A stretch of DNA of 18,899 nucleotides from Desulfobacterales bacterium. Its GTDB lineage: Bacteria > Desulfobacterota > Desulfobacteria > Desulfobacterales > UBA5852. Every line of letters begins with the position of its first letter. The stretch's first letter is position 1. A program made the position numbers and the translations under genes. The stretch lies in assembly GCA_030066455.1 (NCBI GenBank), contig JASJBQ010000043.1, positions 1 through 18,899 on the forward strand, given 5' to 3'. The notes beneath the pieces are model-generated. The model did no database searches. It was not told where the DNA came from and worked only from the letters and a program-made list of their open reading frames with translations. Below, piece after piece: positions 1 to 8,203 of the stretch.

Positions 1-413
1 GTGCGTTCCACCAGCGAGGTGGAATCCACCGTGGGCGCGATCCAGGCCGGGATGAATTCGGTCAGCCCCAGCATCCGGGCGGCATCCGACTGGACCAGAT
101 ACTGGTTCCACAAAAGCCCCTGAAAGGGGGAGGCCAGAGCGGCGCCGGCCATGTAGTAAAGTAAAAAGATTTCCTGCTGTTTGAGTTCGGTGTAAGAACG
201 TTTGGCGATCTCGGCAAACAGGATGATGGTCACCCAGCGGGCGGCCGGGCCGATGCCGGTGCCGATCACGAGTTGCAGGTACATGCTGCCGGGCATCATC
301 AAAAAGCCGATAAAGATGGCCCCGACAACCGTTTTCCAGTCGAATCCCTCTTCGAAATGCGTAGGGGTTTGAAGAAGGTCCCGGTATTCCTGCAGTTCTT
401 TATCTTCGTACAT
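1..413 (-). CDS. OPT-like polytopic membrane protein, N-terminal part (runs off window edge)
   Basis: Reading the minus strand from an ATG at 413 gives 137 open codons up to the window edge; the C-terminus lies outside. The first 25 residues are charged and hydrophilic (begins MYEDKELQEYRDLL). A hydrophobic stretch follows at about residues 28-50 (contains GAIFIGFLMMPGSMYLQL), then a charged segment with KRSYTELKQQEIFLLYYMAG and a second hydrophobic region. This layout resembles the start of oligopeptide-transporter-like (OPT) membrane proteins, but the fragment is too short to assign a substrate. It starts 18 bases after the stop of the DUF6785 gene, so the two are probably co-transcribed and may form a pair. 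The ribosome-binding site is weak (only GGA upstream), consistent with translational coupling. The reading frame is well supported; the family is tentative. Confidence 0.8.
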   Translation of the reverse strand, partial: MYEDKELQEYRDLLQTPTHFEEGFDWKTVVGAIFIGFLMMPGSMYLQLVIGTGIGPAARWVTIILFAEIAKRSYTELKQQEIFLLYYMAGAALASPFQGLLWNQYLVQSDAARMLGLTEFIPAWIAPTVDSTSLVER

Positions 414-431
414 ATGCGGTCCGTGATCGCG

Positions 432-2447
432 CTAGGTGGGCAGGACCTGGTAGCTGGCGTCGGCGAAGAGCCCGACGAGCGCCCAGATGCCTCCCATGAG
501 GAAATCTCCGATAATCAATCCAATGAAGATATAGCGAACTTTTTTAAACAGCACGACGCCCCCGTAGCGCATGCAGAGCGCGTTGCACAGCCAGCCGATA
601 AAAAAACTGAACCACAGGATGCGCATGGCCGAACTGTAACAGGTCAGGTAACCGATGGGGTGCAGCGGCCACCAGTAGAAGCGATGGTAGCCGATGACGA
701 GCACGATCATCAGTCCCGCCCCAACGAGGGTGAAGAGGTGGACCCAACCGCTGGTCGCCTGGGGATTCTCGACCAGGCTGACAATATTCTCGTAGGTATT
801 CAGGGTCGTGCGGCTGGCCCAGTCCAGCCCCAGTTCGCGAATGCCGAAGCGGTAGCATAACGACAGCATGGCCGCAAAAGAAACCACGACACCCAGCAGG
901 AGCGCCAGCCCGACGACGGCCGCCACCAGGCGCTTGCGCCCAATCTTCTCAGTGATCCGGTTGGCGTGCACCAGGGAGGGCATCAGGGATTCGCGCAGGT
1001 CCAGAAAAAGGGCTTTCTGAAAGACGCCCGCCATAAGAAGGCCGACCGCGGTAAAAAATTTGCTGCCAAATAGCGTCATGACGCCGTCCAGCGGGGCGGC
1101 CGTCAGCGTGAAATAGGCGATCCCCCCCTGGGTGATGATCCGGCTGGCCACCAGCAGAATCATGAAGAAGGCACCCACGAGCAACAGCGCGGCCCACCAG
1201 CGCATGCCCAGCGACGCCATCCAGACGACCATGATCAGGACCCCCCCCACAAAACCCCAAGCCGCAACAGGAACGGGCAGCCACTCGGTCGGGGAGACCG
1301 GGCCTTTACCCCGGCCCAAGGCCTGGCGCACGATATCCGCGAGGTGGAAACGCGCCAGCCACATGATGAAAACAAAGAAGATGCCGTAAGCCCCGACCAT
1401 CTGCATTTCCTCCGGCCGTGACAGCGTGGGGCCGAAGGTCACGCCCAGGGCGGCCGCCGGTATATTGTAGCCCATCACCGCCAGCAGGCCGAAGAAGATC
1501 ACGCCCAGCAGGAAAAAAAACCAGAATGAAAACGACACCTGCCGTGTGGTCAGGAAGGCAAAACCAATAAAAGCCGGATAGATGTAGATCTTCATTTTGT
1601 AGAACCCCGAGAAAAGACCGAACTTGGGAAAATAGGTCCCGGTCAGAATCAGGGTCGGTATCGAAGGCACTTCCGGGTAGTAAAAATTTAAACCGTTGAG
1701 CAGATGCAGGCCGACCGGGATCGAAAGGCCCGCCAGCATGAAGCGGTTGAAAAAAAACGCCTTGAGCTGCCCCTGGCTGTAGGCCTCCTCCATCAGCAGC
1801 GGGACGCGCAGGAGCGGGAAATTCATGCGCTCGTTGTGCAGCCATTGGCGGCTGAGCAGGTTGACCAGGCAAACCATGATCCCGTAGCAGAGCATGATAA
1901 AAAGCCCCCAGCGGACCAGGGCCGGCAACCAGGCCGCCCAGGGGATGGCCTGCAGCACTTGCCACCAGCCCATGCTGCGCCCGCCGGGAAGCCCGTTGTA
2001 AAGGGCGTCGATGGCCTCGGGCCCGCGCGGATACCAGCCCGCCGGCAGCAGCGGGTGCAAGATATCCAGCCAGCGGTTTTCCACCGTGGCGAAATGGTAC
2101 GGGGCCGTGAGGTTGATAAAAAAGGTTCGCACCAGGCCGGTGTAGGCGATCCCGGAGACGAGCACCATCAGAATCCAGATAAAGAGCAGTTCTTTCCCGT
2201 TGAGCCAAGCCGCCCGGTTGAACAGCCGCCCGGCAAGTGCCATCGTCACCGTCAAAACGAAAAAGATGACGAAGGGCGCCAGCGGAAAATGCCCCCCGCC
2301 TAAAGGCGTGGCCTGGCGGAAGGCGTTATTGAAGGGGGTCACGGCGCAAAGGGCCACCGCCAGCAGCAGCCCCAGCATGACGGCGCGCAGCCGCAGAGGG
2401 GCGGGCAGGGATGCGGTGGCTGCCGATTCGGGATGATCCGAGCTCAA
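432..2447 (-). CDS. DUF6785/DUF6784 family polytopic membrane protein
   Basis: 671 residues with roughly 13-14 hydrophobic segments, for example about 22-40, 54-74, 86-108, 175-198, 352-372, 395-436, 505-530, 568-588, 603-622 and 637-660. The N-terminal and central part resembles DUF6785. The C-terminal ~100 residues carry the DUF6784 pattern: an aromatic, proline-rich FYWWPLHPIGY, then an SFFIGWL helix, RYGG, and a final GLIIGDF..GGIWAL helix. These families are remotely OPT-like and often labelled 'peptide transporter' without experimental support. The start is TTG at 2447, overlapping the upstream stop as TTGA; an AAGGA six bases before it supports this choice. It is translationally coupled to the giant M28-like/FtsX gene, which suggests the two products work together at the inner membrane. 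Function is unknown; a transporter or channel for a substrate handled by the neighbouring ABC complex is an inference. Confidence 0.88.
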   Translation of the reverse strand: MSSDHPESAATASLPAPLRLRAVMLGLLLAVALCAVTPFNNAFRQATPLGGGHFPLAPFVIFFVLTVTMALAGRLFNRAAWLNGKELLFIWILMVLVSGIAYTGLVRTFFINLTAPYHFATVENRWLDILHPLLPAGWYPRGPEAIDALYNGLPGGRSMGWWQVLQAIPWAAWLPALVRWGLFIMLCYGIMVCLVNLLSRQWLHNERMNFPLLRVPLLMEEAYSQGQLKAFFFNRFMLAGLSIPVGLHLLNGLNFYYPEVPSIPTLILTGTYFPKFGLFSGFYKMKIYIYPAFIGFAFLTTRQVSFSFWFFFLLGVIFFGLLAVMGYNIPAAALGVTFGPTLSRPEEMQMVGAYGIFFVFIMWLARFHLADIVRQALGRGKGPVSPTEWLPVPVAAWGFVGGVLIMVVWMASLGMRWWAALLLVGAFFMILLVASRIITQGGIAYFTLTAAPLDGVMTLFGSKFFTAVGLLMAGVFQKALFLDLRESLMPSLVHANRITEKIGRKRLVAAVVGLALLLGVVVSFAAMLSLCYRFGIRELGLDWASRTTLNTYENIVSLVENPQATSGWVHLFTLVGAGLMIVLVIGYHRFYWWPLHPIGYLTCYSSAMRILWFSFFIGWLCNALCMRYGGVVLFKKVRYIFIGLIIGDFLMGGIWALVGLFADASYQVLPT

Positions 2448-5400
2448 ACGCTGTCCTTTCTCTCGTCACCAATTTCCAAAGGCGCCTCGGCTTCAGGCGT
2501 GGAAGGCATCCCGTCGCGCTCCGCCAAGTGTACTTCGTAGTGATTCAGCGTCCAACCGTCCATCGAACGCCAGATCAACAGCTGCTTGCGCAGGTCGTTG
2601 ACAAAGGCCTTGTTGATGCGACCCCAGGCGTTGACCTCACCGGCTTCGCGGATCAGATCGACATGGATTTCGTAGAAACCGGTCTCTTCGGGGGCCGGTC
2701 GGAAGGCGATCTTCACCTGCTGCATGATGCCGAAATCAAAGGGGGCCAGCCAGACGCGCGAGGTCAGTTCGAAACCGGCCCCATCCTGCTCCAGCGCCTC
2801 GGGCGTGGGAGGGCGCCAGACGAAACGGATGCGGCCCGTGGAGAAGAGGCCGTGGGATACGTCCTGGTGGCCTTCGAAATGGCTCAGCAGGAATCCCCCC
2901 AGGCTCTGCAATTCATCCACTTTGATCAGAAACGGGAGGGGGATCGACATGCGGCTCTGCTTGGGGTCCGGCATGGCCCAGGAGCGGTTGACGTCCGGGA
3001 TGGCAATCTCGGCGGCCACACGCGAGGGGTAAATCACCGATATCAGCACGACCAGGATGACCAGCACCATGGCCGCCACGCCGGCCAGTGAGGAATAGTT
3101 GACCGTGATACCGCTCCAGAGGGCCGTGTCCGCAAACAGCTTGGCCGTGGTCTGGGCAGTCAGATATCCCAGGACGACGCTCAATACGGCAAAGGCCATG
3201 GCCTCGGCGATAAACAGAAAGGAGACATGTGACGGCGCCAGGCCGACCGAGGTGTAGATGCCGATTTCCCGTTTGCGTTCGTAGACACTGCTTATCATGG
3301 TGTTGAGCACGATGAAAATCGAAATCACCAGCGGGATGAAGATATTGGGCACACCGCTGTACTGGATCGTGTCGCTGGAATGGTACAGAAAGGTGCCCTC
3401 CGGCTCGCCACTGAAGAGAATCAACCCGAAGCGGTCGGCCAATTGATGCGCCGTCTTGCGGGGCGCCGTCTCGGCATCGGTGGGCATAAGGGCCACGGCT
3501 TTGAGCCGGCCGCCGGCAGCCATCAGGGTTTTGTAGGGCATGAAAAAGGTCAGCTCGGCCGGGGCATGCTGGTAGCGACTCTGAAAGGAGCGCACGTCGT
3601 CCCCCGATTCCATGGCCTCCATTTCGATCTCGGTCATCTGGGCCGAGACCTCGCTGGGAAAGGTCACCGGCGTCAGCGGCTCACCGTCCAGATCGGCCCG
3701 CTGGGTCATCAACTGACTATCAAAGATGCCGACGACGCGATAGACGCTGCCCCAGACGGTCACCGCCGCTTGATCCAAATCCGCGCTGCGGATCCCGAGC
3801 CGTTCGGCCATCCGCTTGGGGATCACCACGGCCGCCTCGTCGTCGTTCGCAAACCAACGCCCGGCCACGAGGGCCTGATCCAACCCGGTGAAATCGGCTT
3901 CCCGGCTGGAAAGTCCCACCAGTCCCTGGGCTTCGAATTGGGCCGCCCCCCGGATGACCGGAATCCGGGTGGCGTGGGTGCGGTCGTCCGTGTCGATCCA
4001 GACCCGCGGGGCCGCGGCGGTCCGGCCGGCAAAAGCGTTGGTCAAGGCGTTCAGGGCTTCGGGCGGCAGGTCCCGCCAGTCCGGATTTTTAAGCAGATAC
4101 CCCTGGTAAGGGGCATGCGCATTGAAAAAAATGCGCGCATGCAGGCGGGTGGATTTCACCGAAGTGAAACTCATGATCGTGAAGGTCAGGATGATCAGGG
4201 TGGTGCAGGTCAAAGCCGTTCGCAACCGGCGCCGCTTGAGATTGCTGACCCCCAGAAAAAAGGAGGCCACGAAGGCCTTCCAGCGGCTGATGCCTTCCAC
4301 ACTCTTGCGCTGGGCGCGATGCTGGAGCAGGCTCATTTCCTCTTCGAAACGCAGGAAGATGATCAGGGTGACGATCAGCGACAGGCCGATAATGAAGAAG
4401 GCCAGGATGACCACCGTCGGGCTGAAGGCCAGGTCGAAGGCCGGGTGGACGTTGTAGATCACGGCAATCAGCAGGAGTAACAGCCCCGTGAAAGCGATGA
4501 TCCGCTTGTGGATGTTGCGGTAGCCGAAAATCAGCCGCTCGGCACAGAAGGCAAAGGGCACGAAAAGCGCGATATAGAACAGCACCCCGAAAAGGATGTC
4601 TTTCTGGGTGCTTTCGACCTGGTCGTAAACCCGGCTGGCGAGGGCCCAAGAGCGGGCCGCGTTTTCCTGGAAGACGTCGTAGACCCGGGTCTCAAGGCCC
4701 GTCTCCGCCGTCTGCAGGGCTTTGAGGCCTTCCGCCTGCAAGCCCTCGAGGCGTTCGTCGTTGATGCCCTTCTCCTCCAGGCTGTCGATCCGGGGCTTGA
4801 GCAGCCGCCACATGTCCCGGGCCACATGATACTCGGTGTGGTAGAGTCGCGGCCAGTCGTTCACCAGATAACCGATGCCTTCCGGTCGCCGCGCGGTGGC
4901 TCCGGTGAGAATCATCTTTTTGCGCAGGACCGAGTCGGAGAGCGTCATTTTGAAGCGGGTTTCGGGCTCCACGAAGAGGGAGGCCATGGTGGAGTCGCGG
5001 GTGTCGATCCGGCTCCACCAGTATTTGAGGGGTGCGGCTTCGAGACGCGCATCCAGCAGGTTGATCTTGGTCATGTAGCGAAAGCTGCGGGGCTCGAGCA
5101 GGTTGAAAAGCGTGGTCTGGCGACAGGCGAACATCATCAGGTCCGTTTCCATGTAGCGCCGCTGCATCTTGACCCGATAGCGTTGCTTGCCGGTCTGTTT
5201 TTTATCGATGGCCCAGCGGGTGTCACCGGTTTCGGGATCGAAGCGGTAGCCCTCCAGAATGACCTTGTCGTAGACGTTCTTCTTGTCGGAAATGCCTTTG
5301 ACCTCGAAATGACCGGTATGGTCGACGCGCAGGTGATAGCGGGCCGGACCCTGAAAGGCCAGCAGGATGCTGCCGGGAGCCGGCTGGCGCGCAAAAAGCT

Positions 5401-7324
5401 CGCCGTGGCGGATGAATTTGGCCGTGCCGTTGAGCACCGAGAGGCCGATGCGGGGAAACTGGCCTTCGTGGTATTGGGGGGCGGCGGCCAGGTCCTGAAG
5501 CAGGGCGCTGACGAACGCGCTCTGCCGGCGGGCGAAATCCAGGTCGACGTGCGCCGGCAGGTCCGCGGGGGTGCCCCAGCGGGGGCGGGCGTCATGCGTG
5601 GTGGCCAGGGTCAGGCCGATATAGCCGCCCAGCGCGCTGATCTCGCCGCCCATCGCGGGCTCGTCCGGCAGGTAGGAATACCAGGGCTTGCGCCGGCTGG
5701 GACGCAGCGAATCCTGGAACAAACTCCCCTCGCCGAGCGCCGTGTGGACGCGGTCCGCGGCCGCGTTGAGAACGTCGTTCATCAGACTGTAGGCGGGAAC
5801 CCGGGCACTGGCCCGATGCGGACGCAGCTTGAAGTGGAAGCCCTGATTGAAAGCCCCCACCCCGTCACCATGGCTGGAGAGGTGCAAAGAGATGACCGCA
5901 TCGATCTCCTTGTCCCGGATCACCCGCCGGAACGCCATCGCCTGCTTGAGGTGCGACAACTGCTGCTGGAGGTCCTTGCGTACGGCCTTGTATGTCTGGA
6001 GCACCCCGGGAATCAGACGCTCGATCCAGGCCCGCTCTTCCGTGTCGATGTCGCCGTAGGTCGGTTTCCAACCCAGGGTGCGCAGGGTCCGGCGCTGCAC
6101 CGCCAGATTTTTGATCGCGGCCGCCGTCTCCGGGTTACGTTCTTCGAGCCGGAGGCGCATGAGTTGGCGCGAGATCCGGTCGACCTCGGACTTGATGGCC
6201 TCGCCCACGACCTCGACCAGGAGAGGATCCACCTCGGCGCGGGTGAGGTTTTCGAGCTTGAGGGTCCGCAGGATTGTTTTGGCCCGCTTCAGCCGCGCGC
6301 CCAGGGCCTTGCGCTTGAGGACAAAATACTTGGAGCGCGCATGCATGTTCCATACGGCTTCGCGCATGCCGGCAAGCCCTTCGCTGTGGGCGTCCGTGGC
6401 CAGCAGGAGTATCGAGCGCGCCGGGGGGTTCTCGCGCAGTTGTCGGGCCAGGGCCAGCAAGGTGGCGATGCCGCAGGCTTCGTCGGCGCCCGGCGAACGC
6501 CCCGCCACGTAGGCATGGCTGTCGTAGAAGCCCTCGACAATCAGCACGCGTTCGGCCAGATCCGGATCCCGGCCGGGGATCAAGGCGAAGATGTTCTCGG
6601 CCGTCACGTCCACCCAGCGGGTATCGGCGTTCACGGTCACCTGTGGGGGGGCTTGCGCATCGAGACGGCGGGGGTCGACCCCGATGTCCTCAAAGGCTTC
6701 GATCGGCGCCCATAGCCGGGTAAACTGTATGGGGGTCAGCTCGCGCTTGTCTTCGAAAAGGGCCCGCGGGGTTTCCCCGCGGTCTACATAGATCAAGGCC
6801 CGGGCGCCGAGATTGGCGGCATTCAGCCAGTTACGCCCCGAATTCATCTCCATCAGCACGATGGCGCCGGCCACCTCGCGCCCGTTGAATTCATCCAGAC
6901 GCCCGCTGCCGGCGTAGACCAAGGGCCCCGTGAGCCCCCCGGGCTGGATCGTACCCGGCGACACGGCATTGGCCAGGAGGGGCTGAAGCGTTACCTGGCC
7001 GTCGCGATCCTGAAAGGTCAGCGCAGCGGCCGTGTGCCGTCGGACCGGCAGACGGAAACGGAAGCGGCCCACCGTTTCGAACCCGCTGCCTTCCAGGGCT
7101 TCTTGGATGTATGCCGCCGCCTGCCGGTTGCCCGAACTGCCGACGCTGCGGTCCCCGGAAGCCGACAGGGCGATAATGTCGCGCTGGAAGTCATCGGCCG
7201 GCGCGGCCATGGCCGGCCAAGGGGCGATGGACAGAAAGCATCCGGCAAGCGCAAGGAAAACCCGCAGGGCCGCCCACATCGGGGCGCCGCCATTCAGAGA
7301 AACCTTTGGATTCGAGCGGGGCAT
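2444..7324 (-). CDS. PA/M28-peptidase-like domain fused to an FtsX-type ABC permease (1626 aa)
   Basis: Layout by residue: signal peptide 1-40 ending PAMA; M28-type aminopeptidase-like fold about 43-615 with an inserted PA-like segment at about 115-190; an uncharacterised extracytoplasmic region 620-905; three hydrophobic segments at about 908-928, 941-958 and 969-990; an FtsX half with TM about 1036-1056, a large extracytoplasmic domain 1060-1325, then TMs about 1327-1346, 1367-1390 and 1412-1432; and a soluble C-terminus 1435-1626. YERKREIGIYTSVGL (1348-1361) is the typical FtsX/MacB cytoplasmic coupling motif. In the M28 part, DS at 268-269 and GAD at 279-281 remain, but the first zinc His aligns with Phe266, the EE pair with His313-Ser314, the later Asp with His481 and the last His with Gly584, so catalysis is doubtful. 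Start: ATG at 7324 with GGGAGG four bases upstream. It follows the ATPase gene by 46 bases and overlaps the next gene. Probable permease partner of the small FtsX protein encoded at 8204-8902; the substrate is unknown. Confidence 0.88.
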   Translation of the reverse strand: MPRSNPKVSLNGGAPMWAALRVFLALAGCFLSIAPWPAMAAPADDFQRDIIALSASGDRSVGSSGNRQAAAYIQEALEGSGFETVGRFRFRLPVRRHTAAALTFQDRDGQVTLQPLLANAVSPGTIQPGGLTGPLVYAGSGRLDEFNGREVAGAIVLMEMNSGRNWLNAANLGARALIYVDRGETPRALFEDKRELTPIQFTRLWAPIEAFEDIGVDPRRLDAQAPPQVTVNADTRWVDVTAENIFALIPGRDPDLAERVLIVEGFYDSHAYVAGRSPGADEACGIATLLALARQLRENPPARSILLLATDAHSEGLAGMREAVWNMHARSKYFVLKRKALGARLKRAKTILRTLKLENLTRAEVDPLLVEVVGEAIKSEVDRISRQLMRLRLEERNPETAAAIKNLAVQRRTLRTLGWKPTYGDIDTEERAWIERLIPGVLQTYKAVRKDLQQQLSHLKQAMAFRRVIRDKEIDAVISLHLSSHGDGVGAFNQGFHFKLRPHRASARVPAYSLMNDVLNAAADRVHTALGEGSLFQDSLRPSRRKPWYSYLPDEPAMGGEISALGGYIGLTLATTHDARPRWGTPADLPAHVDLDFARRQSAFVSALLQDLAAAPQYHEGQFPRIGLSVLNGTAKFIRHGELFARQPAPGSILLAFQGPARYHLRVDHTGHFEVKGISDKKNVYDKVILEGYRFDPETGDTRWAIDKKQTGKQRYRVKMQRRYMETDLMMFACRQTTLFNLLEPRSFRYMTKINLLDARLEAAPLKYWWSRIDTRDSTMASLFVEPETRFKMTLSDSVLRKKMILTGATARRPEGIGYLVNDWPRLYHTEYHVARDMWRLLKPRIDSLEEKGINDERLEGLQAEGLKALQTAETGLETRVYDVFQENAARSWALASRVYDQVESTQKDILFGVLFYIALFVPFAFCAERLIFGYRNIHKRIIAFTGLLLLLIAVIYNVHPAFDLAFSPTVVILAFFIIGLSLIVTLIIFLRFEEEMSLLQHRAQRKSVEGISRWKAFVASFFLGVSNLKRRRLRTALTCTTLIILTFTIMSFTSVKSTRLHARIFFNAHAPYQGYLLKNPDWRDLPPEALNALTNAFAGRTAAAPRVWIDTDDRTHATRIPVIRGAAQFEAQGLVGLSSREADFTGLDQALVAGRWFANDDEAAVVIPKRMAERLGIRSADLDQAAVTVWGSVYRVVGIFDSQLMTQRADLDGEPLTPVTFPSEVSAQMTEIEMEAMESGDDVRSFQSRYQHAPAELTFFMPYKTLMAAGGRLKAVALMPTDAETAPRKTAHQLADRFGLILFSGEPEGTFLYHSSDTIQYSGVPNIFIPLVISIFIVLNTMISSVYERKREIGIYTSVGLAPSHVSFLFIAEAMAFAVLSVVLGYLTAQTTAKLFADTALWSGITVNYSSLAGVAAMVLVILVVLISVIYPSRVAAEIAIPDVNRSWAMPDPKQSRMSIPLPFLIKVDELQSLGGFLLSHFEGHQDVSHGLFSTGRIRFVWRPPTPEALEQDGAGFELTSRVWLAPFDFGIMQQVKIAFRPAPEETGFYEIHVDLIREAGEVNAWGRINKAFVNDLRKQLLIWRSMDGWTLNHYEVHLAERDGMPSTPEAEAPLEIGDERKDSV
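2454..2458 (-). promoter_or_regulatory. Ribosome-binding site deciding a TTG start
   Basis: AAGGA on the minus strand, six bases before the TTG at 2447 and inside the last codons of the upstream gene. No better ATG/GTG with a Shine-Dalgarno is present nearby, so this fixes the start of the DUF6785 gene and shows coupling through a TTGA stop/start overlap. Confidence 0.6.
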
Positions 7325-7370
7325 ACAACCTCCCTACCGTTTGCTGCTTCCAGCCGAAAAAATGAGGCCT

Positions 7371-8111
7371 TCAGGCGCTGCGCGCATCGATGCGCCCGAC
7401 GGAAATCGTCAGTTCGTCCCGGCTTTCGGTCCGGTCGATCCGCCCGTCCCGAATCCACACCACCAGGTCGGATACGTTGAGCATCTTGATGTCGTGGGTG
7501 GCCGAGATCACCGTGACGTCGCGCTCGTGGCTCAGGTTCTGGAGCAGGCTGATGATCTCCTCACCCGTGTTCAGGTCGAGGTTGCCGGTGGGTTCGTCCG
7601 CCAGGATAATGGCCGGATCGTTGGCCAGCGCACGGGCGATGGCCACCCGCTGCTGCTGGCCGCCGGAGAGTTCAAACGGTTTGTGCTGAAACCGGTCGCC
7701 AAGCCCCACGAGGTCCAGCAGGTCCATGGCCTTTTCGATCGCCTCGTCGTTGTGCATGCCGGCAAAGGTCATCGGCAGGGTCACGTTTTCGAGCGCGGTC
7801 ATCACCTGAATGATGTTGAAGGTCTGAAAGATGTAGCCGATCTTGCGGCAGCGCAGCCAGGCCAGTTCGTAGGCGTCCAGCTGGGATACGTCGACCTCGT
7901 CGATATAGACCTTGCCCGAGGTGGGTTTGTCCAGCCCGCCGATCATGTTGAACAGCGTGCTTTTACCCGATCCCGACGGTCCCATGATCGAGACGTACTG
8001 GCCCGTCGGTATTTCCAGGTCGACCCCCTTCAAGGCATGGACGGCGATTTTGCCGAGCTGGAAGGTCTTGGTCACATTGGTCACCCGAACGATATTCTTG
8101 GTCGTGGTCAT
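7371..8111 (-). CDS. ABC transporter ATP-binding protein, LolD/MacB type
   Basis: 246 residues, normal length for LolD/MacB-type ATPases. All nucleotide-binding motifs are present: Walker [10 protein letters not shown] (44-52), Q-loop Gln96, signature LSGGQ (148-152), Walker B IILADEP (168-174) and H-loop His206. The insert after the Q-loop and the GNLD after Walker B (DEPTGNLD) are typical of ATPases serving FtsX-fold permeases. It should energise the heterodimer made from the small FtsX protein encoded just upstream and the giant M28-like/FtsX protein encoded just downstream, at the cytoplasmic face of the inner membrane. The ATG at 8111 has GGAGGG immediately upstream. The gap to the upstream gene is 92 bases and holds a GC-rich inverted repeat. 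In this subfamily ATP hydrolysis usually drives extraction or mechanical signalling across the membrane rather than classical transport. The ATPase call is secure; the cargo is unknown. Confidence 0.95.
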   Translation of the reverse strand: MTTTKNIVRVTNVTKTFQLGKIAVHALKGVDLEIPTGQYVSIMGPSGSGKSTLFNMIGGLDKPTSGKVYIDEVDVSQLDAYELAWLRCRKIGYIFQTFNIIQVMTALENVTLPMTFAGMHNDEAIEKAMDLLDLVGLGDRFQHKPFELSGGQQQRVAIARALANDPAIILADEPTGNLDLNTGEEIISLLQNLSHERDVTVISATHDIKMLNVSDLVVWIRDGRIDRTESRDELTISVGRIDARSA

Positions 8112-8142
8112 GGCCCTCCACTCCAGTTAAGGCGTCGGTCGG

Positions 8143-8168
8143 CGGCCGCGGACCGGGTGCTGCGGCCG
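8143..8168. repeat. GC-rich inverted repeat between permease and ATPase genes
   Basis: Perfect 7-base arms, CGGCCGC at 8143-8149 and GCGGCCG at 8162-8168, with a 12-base loop. It sits in the 92-base gap between the small permease gene and the ATPase gene. There is no T-tract after it on the minus strand, so it is not a standard terminator. It could be an mRNA-stabilising or processing hairpin that sets the ratio of permease to ATPase. Confidence 0.45.
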
Positions 8169-8203
8169 TGGGCGTCCGCTCGCTCCGCCGGGGACAAGGC
8201 AGG

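Noticed and set aside
4508..6715. Very long open frame (735 codons) on the plus strand opposite the M28-like/FtsX gene
   Set aside because: It lies entirely antisense to a gene with clear domains, has no recognisable motifs and is of the kind commonly produced by GC-rich codon use.
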